Origin: DATLHO01 sp035539855
Lineage (GTDB): Bacteria > Bacteroidota > Ignavibacteria > OLB7
Direction: 5' to 3'
Assembly: GCA_035539855.1 (NCBI GenBank)
Contig: DATLHO010000011.1
Span: 1 to 35,491 of the forward strand
DNA: 35,491 nucleotides
The position numbers were made by a program, and so were the translations under genes. Under the pieces are notes generated by a model. That model worked only from the letters and a program-made list of their open reading frames with translations, was not told the DNA's origin and did not search any database. Numbering within the stretch: position 1 is the first letter of the stretch; each line of letters starts with the position of its first letter. Shown piece after piece: positions 30,531 through 35,491 of the stretch.

Positions 30531-32858
30531 CTATGCGATGGGCCCGGCGCGCTTCGGTCGCGGCGTGGCCTCGACGATCGGCTCGCCGAGCCGGATCGAC
30601 GTGACGAAGTGCTCCTGCGCGTTGAACGCTTCTTCTCCGTCGGCGGGCACGATCTGCTCCCAGTTTCCATCCGGTCTCAGAATGCGTGCCTTCGCGGTGT
30701 CGCGCAGGTAGACCGAGAGGATGTCGCTGAGGCGGGACTTGTGCTCGGCGTCCTCGATCGGGAACATGAGCTCGACGCGACGGTTGAGGTTGCGCGGCAT
30801 CCAGTCGGCAGAGCTGCCGTAGACCTCCTCGTCGCCGCCGTTGCCGAAGAGGAAGATGCGGCTGTGCTCGAGGAAGCGACCGACGATCGAGACGACACGG
30901 ATGTTCTCGCTGACGCAGGGTATGCCCGGTCGCAGGCAGCAGATGCCGCGCACCAGCAGATCGATCTTCACCCCGTGGCAGCTCGCCTGGTAGAGCGAGC
31001 GGATGATGTCACCGTCGACGAGCGCATTGAGCTTCGCGACAATGCGTCCGGGGCGCTCCGGCGAGTGCAGCGCCATCTCGCGCTCGATGAGCGCCTTGAT
31101 GCGGCTGCGCAGGTTCTGCGGCGCCATGATCAGCTTGCGCCACTCGATCTCGGCGCCGTAGCCGGTGAGGTAGTTGAAGAGGTTGATGCCGTCATAGCCG
31201 AGGTCCTGATCGGCGGTGATCAGGCCGACGTCGGTGTACATCCGCGAGGTCACCGGATTGTAGTTGCCGGTGCCGAGGTGCATGTAGATGCGCGGGATGC
31301 CGTTGTCGTCGCGGCGGACGATCATCGCGATCTTGCAGTGGGTCTTCAGGCCGATCAGGCCGTAGACGACGTGCACGCCGGCCTGCTCGAGCTGCTTGGC
31401 CCAGCCGATGTTGTTCTCCTCGTCGAACCGCGCCTTGAGCTCGACGAGTGCGGTGACCTGCTTGCCTCGCTCGGCGGCCTCGATCAGCGCACGCACGATC
31501 GGCGAGTCGAGTCCGGTGCGGTAGAGCGTCTGCTTGATCGCGAGCACCTTCGGATCACGCGCCGCGGCCGTGATGAAGTCGACGACCGTCGCGAATGAGT
31601 CGTACGGATGGTGCAGCAGCACGTCCTTCGAGCGGATCACCGAGAACACCGTGCGCTCCTCGTCGCGGAACGGTTCGTAGACGCGCGCGGTGAACGGCTT
31701 GTCCTTGAGGTCGCGGTAGTCGAGACGGTACAACGCCATGAAGTCGCTGAGGTTGCGCGGTCCGCGCGTCTCGTAGATGTCGTCGGTCTCGAGCTCGAGC
31801 GAGACACGGAGGATCTCGCGCACGTGCTGCGGCATCCGCTCGTCGACTTCGAGTCGCACGGCCTCGCCCCATCGACGCCGGCGGACCTGCTCCTCCATCA
31901 TCTTCAGGAGGTCCTCGGCCTCGTCATCGGCGATCTCGATGTCGGCGTCACGCGTGACGCGGAACGGGTAGGCCGCCATCACGTCGAGTCCCGGGAACAG
32001 CGCCGACGCGTGCGCGGCGATGACCTCCTCGAGCAGGACGAAGTGATCGCCCGGCGCATCGGCCAGCACCTTGATGAAGCGGCTCAGCACCGTCGGCACC
32101 TGCACGACCGCGAAGTGGAAGTCCTTCGTGCCGGAGTGCTTCTTGGGGTCCTTGATGACGAGCGCGAGGTTGAGGCTGCGGTTGAGAAGGTGCGGAAACG
32201 GATGCCCGGGATCGATCGCGAGCGGGGTGAGCACCGGAAGCGTCTCGCGCATGAACATCTCGCGCATGCGCCACTTCTCTTCGGCCGGAAGTCCGTCGAA
32301 CGGGTGGATGACGATCCCCGCCTCCTCGAGCTTCGGCAGCACGTCGTTGATCAGCAGGTTGCCCTGCCGGAGGTAATGCGGTCTCAGACGCTCGGAGATG
32401 TGGCGGAGCTGTTCCTGCGGGGTCAGCCCGTCGGGCGCGAGCTCGACGACGCCGCCGAAGACCTGCTCGTAGAGGCCGGCGACGCGGATCATGAAGAACT
32501 CGTCGAGGTTCGACGAGAAGATCACGAGGAACTTCAGGCGCTCGAGCAGCGGATGCGAGGTATCCTCTGCCTCCTCGAGCACGCGCTCGTTGAAGTCGAG
32601 CCAGCTCAGCTCGCGGTTGATGTAGTACTGCGGGTTGCGCAGGTCGGTCTCGCTCGGCGGCGAGGCGCTCGGGGGCAGGGTCGCGCCCGGGACCGGGGGC
32701 GCGGCGCCGTTGGCGGGGGCCGCGATCGAGGGATCGAGCCCGCTGCGCGGTTCTCCTGCTGCCGGGGCGAACTTCGATGCTCCGCCCTTCGATACTCCGT
32801 CCATCATGGATCCGTGATTCTCGTCGACCGCGTAGGGTGCGGTTTTCGCCATTCTCAT
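30531..32858 (-). CDS. ppk1: Polyphosphate kinase 1
   Basis: 775 residues from the ATG at 32858, with GGAAG upstream. The frame is open further up to a TTG at 32912, but that TTG coincides with a candidate promoter box. Residues 1 to about 77 are an Ala/Pro/Gly-rich linker; the conserved start is NPQYYINRELSWLDFNERVL. Active-site histidines are His527 (YMHLGTGNYNPVTSRMYTD) and His665 (EHSRIFLFGNGGDEEVYGSS), with SADWMPRNLNRRVELMFPI after. The enzyme makes long polyphosphate from ATP by a phosphohistidine intermediate at the membrane. No ppx lies nearby; the YqaA gene follows. Confidence 0.96.
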   Translation of the reverse strand: MRMAKTAPYAVDENHGSMMDGVSKGGASKFAPAAGEPRSGLDPSIAAPANGAAPPVPGATLPPSASPPSETDLRNPQYYINRELSWLDFNERVLEEAEDTSHPLLERLKFLVIFSSNLDEFFMIRVAGLYEQVFGGVVELAPDGLTPQEQLRHISERLRPHYLRQGNLLINDVLPKLEEAGIVIHPFDGLPAEEKWRMREMFMRETLPVLTPLAIDPGHPFPHLLNRSLNLALVIKDPKKHSGTKDFHFAVVQVPTVLSRFIKVLADAPGDHFVLLEEVIAAHASALFPGLDVMAAYPFRVTRDADIEIADDEAEDLLKMMEEQVRRRRWGEAVRLEVDERMPQHVREILRVSLELETDDIYETRGPRNLSDFMALYRLDYRDLKDKPFTARVYEPFRDEERTVFSVIRSKDVLLHHPYDSFATVVDFITAAARDPKVLAIKQTLYRTGLDSPIVRALIEAAERGKQVTALVELKARFDEENNIGWAKQLEQAGVHVVYGLIGLKTHCKIAMIVRRDDNGIPRIYMHLGTGNYNPVTSRMYTDVGLITADQDLGYDGINLFNYLTGYGAEIEWRKLIMAPQNLRSRIKALIEREMALHSPERPGRIVAKLNALVDGDIIRSLYQASCHGVKIDLLVRGICCLRPGIPCVSENIRVVSIVGRFLEHSRIFLFGNGGDEEVYGSSADWMPRNLNRRVELMFPIEDAEHKSRLSDILSVYLRDTAKARILRPDGNWEQIVPADGEEAFNAQEHFVTSIRLGEPIVEATPRPKRAGPIA

Positions 32859-32881
32859 GAGCTCTTCCACTACGCCTGAGG

Positions 32882-32912
32882 TGAATGTAGGCGATGCCTG
32901 CTCGCGCGGCAA
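32882..32912 (-). promoter_or_regulatory. ppk1: Candidate promoter for ppk1 (TTG-N20-TACATTCA)
   Basis: On the minus strand TTG (32910-32912, preceded by T) is followed after 20 bases by TACATTCA (32882-32889). A start about 7 bases downstream would leave a leader of about 17 bases before the ATG at 32858. The TTG is also the first possible start codon of the longer open frame, which argues for the shorter protein. Confidence 0.5.
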
Positions 32913-33068
32913 ATGAACTCTTGTTTGTGGTATCAGATCGTCGCGGGTTTACCCCGGATAAAAGGTATCCCGGTTCGTATCGTCTCACCAGCATTGACCG
33001 CGCGCGGCGCCTTCGCGGGCGCCGTGCCGAGACCTTTCCAACACTCGCTTTACTTCGAGGAACCATCA

Positions 33069-33509
33069 ATGCAGATGATGCACCCCCTGTATGATCCGAC
33101 CGCCGTGCAGCCGATGCGTGACGAGCTGACGTCGATCGGCGTTCAGGAGCTGCGCACGCCCGAGGAGGTGGATGCCGCGCTCACGGCCGAGGGGACGACC
33201 CTGGTCTTCGTCAACTCCGTCTGCGGCTGCGCCGCCGGCGGCGCGCGTCCGGCACTGCGCCTGGCGCTGCAGCACGACGTGCTCCCCGACCGCGTCGTCT
33301 CGGTCTTCGCGGGCATGGACCGCGAGGCCACGCAGCAGGCGCGCGATCTCTTCCACGGCTTCCCGCCGAGCTCGCCGCAGATCGCGCTGATGAAGGATGG
33401 CCAGGTCATCCACATGATCCAGCGTCATCACATCGAGGGCCGCACGCCCGAGATGATCGCCGAGAACCTGAAGGAGGCGTTCGAGGCCCACTGCGCAAAG
33501 ACCGCGTAG
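33069..33509 (+). CDS. Bacilliredoxin (BrxA/BrxB, YphP/YqiW family)
   Basis: 146 residues, the normal family length; the ATG at 33069 has GAGGAA upstream. The first residues are MQMMHPLYDPTAVQPMRDEL, and the active site is CGC at Cys52 and Cys54 (VFVNSVCGCAAGGARPALRL). FHGFPPSSPQIALMKDGQVI continues the thioredoxin-like fold. Bacilliredoxins remove bacillithiol from mixed disulfides in Firmicutes; homologues are also found in FCB bacteria, some of which make bacillithiol. No Bsh synthesis genes are in the window. A strong terminator follows the gene. Confidence 0.95.
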   Translation: MQMMHPLYDPTAVQPMRDELTSIGVQELRTPEEVDAALTAEGTTLVFVNSVCGCAAGGARPALRLALQHDVLPDRVVSVFAGMDREATQQARDLFHGFPPSSPQIALMKDGQVIHMIQRHHIEGRTPEMIAENLKEAFEAHCAKTA

Positions 33510-33531
33510 GCACAGCCGCAACGACAGCTCA

Positions 33532-33571
33532 GAGCCCGCTCCCGGCATGACCGGGGGCGGGCTCGTCCGTT
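33532..33571 (+). terminator. Rho-independent terminator of the bacilliredoxin gene
   Basis: A 14-bp GC-rich stem (33532-33545 with 33551-33564), one G-U pair, five-base loop, then GTCCGTT. Confidence 0.8.
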
Positions 33572-33632
33572 CGGAGGATCATGTTCCGGCGCCGCGCGTC
33601 CTCCGATCGAGCACCACAGTACCGCGACCTGA

Positions 33633-33663
33633 TTCCCCGCGACCTCGATTTCTTCTATCTTCG
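33633..33663 (+). promoter_or_regulatory. Candidate promoter for the small membrane protein gene (TTC-N20-TATCTTCG)
   Basis: TTC at 33633-33635 (in place of TTG) and TATCTTCG at 33656-33663, 20 bases apart, about 80 bp upstream of the ATG at 33743. Confidence 0.35.
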
Positions 33664-33742
33664 GCTCGGTCTCACCTCTCGTCGCCCGGCGCGGCGCGCC
33701 GGATTGCTCGCTCCTTCAACGCACTTCGTATCGGACCCTCCC

Positions 33743-33946
33743 ATGATCCGTCCACGACGCGACCCGTTCACGCTGCTCGGCTTCCATCGCGTGTTGATCG
33801 TCACAGCGGCGCTCGCGGCGTTCGGCTACGGCGTGCGCGCGATCGTCCGCGCGGGCGAAGGCTCGAGCGCGTGGGAGGCGGTCGTCGCCTGGGGTCTTGC
33901 CGGGGCGCTCGTCGTATACTTCTGGAACATTCGCCACCGGCGCTGA
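33743..33946 (+). CDS. Small membrane protein, unknown function
   Basis: 67 residues from the ATG at 33743; the frame can be extended upstream to 33581, but that would cover the candidate promoter and is Arg-rich. MIRPRRDPFTLLGFHRVLIV begins the first hydrophobic segment (about 17-28), a short polar loop follows, and a second helix (about 46-61) ends FWNIRHRR. It has the layout of a two-helix inner-membrane protein with both ends on the cytosolic side. I do not recognise a family. It lies 109 bp upstream of ald on the same strand. Confidence 0.6.
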   Translation: MIRPRRDPFTLLGFHRVLIVTAALAAFGYGVRAIVRAGEGSSAWEAVVAWGLAGALVVYFWNIRHRR

Positions 33947-33958
33947 TCGCTATATTGG
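33930..33958 (+). promoter_or_regulatory. ald: Candidate promoter for ald (TTC-N18-TATATTGG)
   Basis: TATATTGG at 33951-33958 has TTC 18 bases upstream. It lies about 97 bp before the ald ATG. The spacing is shorter and the upstream box weaker than at ssb or tRNA-Ser. Confidence 0.35.
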
Positions 33959-34055
33959 GCCGTCTGCATGCGACCCTGCGACCCACCCACGAGCGCGCAC
34001 AGCGCCCACCGCACGGCCGGGGACACTTGAGTTTCCATTCAATCGACCTACTTCC

Positions 34056-35171
34056 ATGATTATCGGCGTACCCCGCGAAATCAAGCCGAACGAGAACCGC
34101 GTTGGTGCCGTTCCGTCCGGCGTAGAGCTCCTGGTCCGTAATGGTCACACCGTGCTCGTCGAGACCCAGGCGGGTGTTGGCAGCGGCTTCACCGACGAGG
34201 ACTACACGAAGGTCGGTGCGACGATCGCTCCGACGGCCTCCGACGTCTACGGTGGCGCCGACATGATCGTGAAGGTCAAGGAGCCGATCCGGCCCGAGTA
34301 CGAGCTGATCCGTCCCGGCCAGATCCTCTTCACCTACTTCCACTTCGCCGCAAGCCGCGAACTCACCGACGCGATCATCAAGAGCAAGGCCGTGGCGATC
34401 GCCTACGAGACCGTGATCGGCCGTGACGGCTCGCTGCCGCTGCTGGTGCCGATGTCCGAGGTCGCCGGCCGCATGGCGCCGCAGGAAGGCGCGAAGTACC
34501 TCGAGCGGACGATGGGTGGACGCGGCGTGCTGCTCGGCGGCATCCCCGGAACGCGCCCGGCCGACGTGCTGGTGCTCGGTGGCGGCGTCGTCGGCACGAA
34601 CGCCGCGAAGATCGCCGCCGGCTTCGGCGCGCGCGTCACGATCTTCGATCGCGACCTGCACCGCCTGCGCTACCTCGACGACGTCATGCCGAAGAACTGC
34701 CAGACGCTGATGTCGACCCCGTCGGCGATTCGCGAGGCCGTCAAGCACGCCGACCTCGTCATCGGCGCCGTGCTGATCCCGGGCGCCAAGGCGCCGTCGC
34801 TCGTCACGCGCGACATGCTCCCGACGATGCGCGATGGCTCGGTCATCGTCGACGTGTCGGTCGATCAGGGCGGATGCATCGAGACGACCAAGCCGACGAC
34901 GCACGCCGATCCGACCTACTTCGTCGACGGCGTGCTGCACTACTGCGTCGCGAACATGCCGGGCGCCGTGCCGCGCACCTCGACGATCGGCCTGACCAAC
35001 GCGACCCTGCCGTACATGCTCAAGCTCGCCGACCACGGCTACCGCGCGGCCCTCGACGCCGACGCAGGCCTGCGCGAAGGACTCAACGTCTACGACGGCG
35101 TCGTCACCCACCAGGGTGTCGCAGAAGCCTTCGGCATGGAATACGTCGGCATCGACGAGGTGCTCGCATAG
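34056..35171 (+). CDS. ald: Alanine dehydrogenase
   Basis: 371 residues from the ATG at 34056, the normal length for the family. MIIGVPREIKPNENRVGAVP and SGVELLVRNGHTVLVETQAG are the N-terminal substrate domain. FTYFHFAASRELT and MSEVAGRMAPQEGAKYLE follow, then the NAD-binding motif VLVLGGGVVGTNAAKIAAGF. DQGGCIETTKPTTHADPTYF and YCVANMPGAVPRTSTIGLTN near the end are typical Ald segments. It interconverts alanine with pyruvate and ammonia, using NAD. Bases 34481-34627, encoding residues about 142-191, recur in inverted orientation at the right edge of the window. The ATG has no good ribosome-binding site. Confidence 0.95.
   Translation: MIIGVPREIKPNENRVGAVPSGVELLVRNGHTVLVETQAGVGSGFTDEDYTKVGATIAPTASDVYGGADMIVKVKEPIRPEYELIRPGQILFTYFHFAASRELTDAIIKSKAVAIAYETVIGRDGSLPLLVPMSEVAGRMAPQEGAKYLERTMGGRGVLLGGIPGTRPADVLVLGGGVVGTNAAKIAAGFGARVTIFDRDLHRLRYLDDVMPKNCQTLMSTPSAIREAVKHADLVIGAVLIPGAKAPSLVTRDMLPTMRDGSVIVDVSVDQGGCIETTKPTTHADPTYFVDGVLHYCVANMPGAVPRTSTIGLTNATLPYMLKLADHGYRAALDADAGLREGLNVYDGVVTHQGVAEAFGMEYVGIDEVLA
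34481..34627 (+). repeat. Inverted repeat arm A, inside ald
   Basis: These 147 bp (from the gcaggaaggc codons to ggcttcgg) match arm B at 35345-35491 in opposite orientation with one difference (C at 34616 versus G in the copy). They encode the segment from QEGAKYLE to AAGFG, across the NAD-binding loop. Confidence 0.9.
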
Positions 35172-35184
35172 CGGCTGCGCCGCA

Positions 35185-35263
35185 GGGACAGGCCGGAGGC
35201 CAGGGGACACGCTGCGCGAGGGGACAGGCCAGGAGGCCAGGGGACACGCTGCGCGAGGGGACG
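35185..35263. repeat. Tandem 36/37-bp repeat downstream of ald
   Basis: Unit 1 is 35185-35220 and unit 2 is 35221-35257; they differ by one inserted A. A third partial unit starts at 35258. Each unit contains ggccaggggacacgctgcgc. The array starts 13 bp after the ald stop. Confidence 0.8.
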
Positions 35264-35298
35264 GTTGCCTTGCTGCATGATGATGCAAGAAGTACAGA

Positions 35299-35336
35299 AG
35301 CGCCCGTCGGAAGTGATTCCGACGGGCGCTCTCTTT
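35299..35336. terminator. Perfect 14-bp-stem terminator between ald and its inverted copy
   Basis: AGCGCCCGTCGGAA (35299-35312) pairs with TTCCGACGGGCGCT (35317-35330) through a four-base loop, followed by CTCTTTG on the plus strand and by CTGTACTTCTTG on the minus strand. It could serve both the plus-strand ald and the minus-strand copy. Confidence 0.85.
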
Positions 35337-35337
35337 G

Positions 35338-35491
35338 CTACAGACCGAAGCCGGCCGCGATCTTCGCGGCGTTCGTGCCGACGACGCCGCCACCGAGCAC
35401 CAGCACGTCGGCCGGGCGCGTTCCGGGGATGCCGCCGAGCAGCACGCCGCGTCCACCCATCGTCCGCTCGAGGTACTTCGCGCCTTCCTGC
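35338..35491 (-). pseudogene. Inverted, truncated copy of ald sequence (runs off the window edge)
   Basis: The minus strand reads, in frame and open from the window edge, the ald segment ending AAKIAAGFG, then Leu and a TAG stop (35338-35340). Bases 35345-35491 equal ald 34481-34627 except for one position, and that change is synonymous. After the match, the sequence diverges at once into the stop and the terminator hairpin. If real, it is either a truncated paralogue (about 50 residues seen) or one arm of an invertible cassette. It could also be an assembly foldback. Only the window edge limits its visible length, so how far the similarity extends is unknown. Confidence 0.75.

Noticed and set aside
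32913..33068. N-terminal extension of the bacilliredoxin by 52 codons
   Set aside because: The frame is open but the family starts at MHPLYDP, and the ATG at 33069 has a GAGGAA site; the extension would overlap the ppk1 promoter region.
35185..35263. Possible CRISPR or IS end
   Set aside because: Units are directly adjacent without spacers, only two full copies exist and no transposase or cas gene is near.
33801..35456. A 551-codon open frame on the minus strand across ald
   Set aside because: It is the antisense of ald and intergenic sequence; its N-terminal part is a wrong-frame reading of the inverted ald copy.

Overview
The window is about 35.5 kb of GC-rich bacterial chromosome with ordinary housekeeping and envelope genes and no recognisable phage, transposon or CRISPR content. 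Three features suggest the FCB superphylum: a high-GC Bacteroidota/Chlorobiota-type lineage (Kapabacteria/Ignavibacteria-like) or Gemmatimonadota. First, a secreted subtilase ends in a domain resembling the type IX secretion (T9SS) sorting domain. Second, several intergenic regions carry TTG-N18-20-TAnnTTnG boxes like the Bacteroidota primary-sigma promoter. Third, there are a fused alpha/beta E1 dehydrogenase, a bacilliredoxin and a Nif3/CT398 pair. This placement is inference; no 16S or ribosomal gene is present.

Layout. 1-2.4 kb (+): the end of dnaE, then a class I aminotransferase. 2.4-4.0 kb (-): a solitary MCE/MlaD-like protein and ssb. 4.5-5.7 kb (+): an unrecognised four-helix membrane protein with a cytoplasmic coiled coil, flanked by its own promoter and terminator. 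5.8-9.3 kb (-): phoH, a CdaA-type diadenylate cyclase, pcm and miaA, the last three overlapping. 9.4-10.6 kb (-): a coiled-coil lipoprotein and a secreted coiled-coil/LysM protein. 10.9-17.0 kb (-): a tripartite efflux operon, TolC - MacA/HlyD - ATPase - two MacB-type permeases, ending at a 22-bp-stem hairpin. 17.2-19.3 kb (-): fused E1. 19.4-23.4 kb (+): the subtilase and an MsbA-type ABC exporter. 23.4-27.3 kb (+): tRNA-Ser(UGA), a lipoprotein, Nif3/DUF34, a CT398 zinc-ribbon protein, RNase P RNA, a TPR protein and a degenerate orotate-phosphoribosyltransferase-like protein. 27.2-32.9 kb: a DUF2520 dehydrogenase (-), a Thr-rich lipoprotein (+), a FAH-family hydrolase, an NTF2-like lipoprotein, a YqaA/DedA protein and polyphosphate kinase (all -). 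33.0-35.5 kb (+): bacilliredoxin, a small membrane protein and alanine dehydrogenase.

The most striking signal is at the right edge. A 147-bp piece of the alanine dehydrogenase gene recurs in inverted orientation, with one mismatch over the visible length. It keeps reading frame and ends in its own stop codon, and a perfect 14-bp-stem hairpin lies between the two. It could be one arm of an invertible switch, a partial inverted duplication, or an assembly foldback; the window cannot decide. Other points are the candidate promoter set, the OPRT-like pseudoenzyme and the unknown membrane protein at 4.5 kb.
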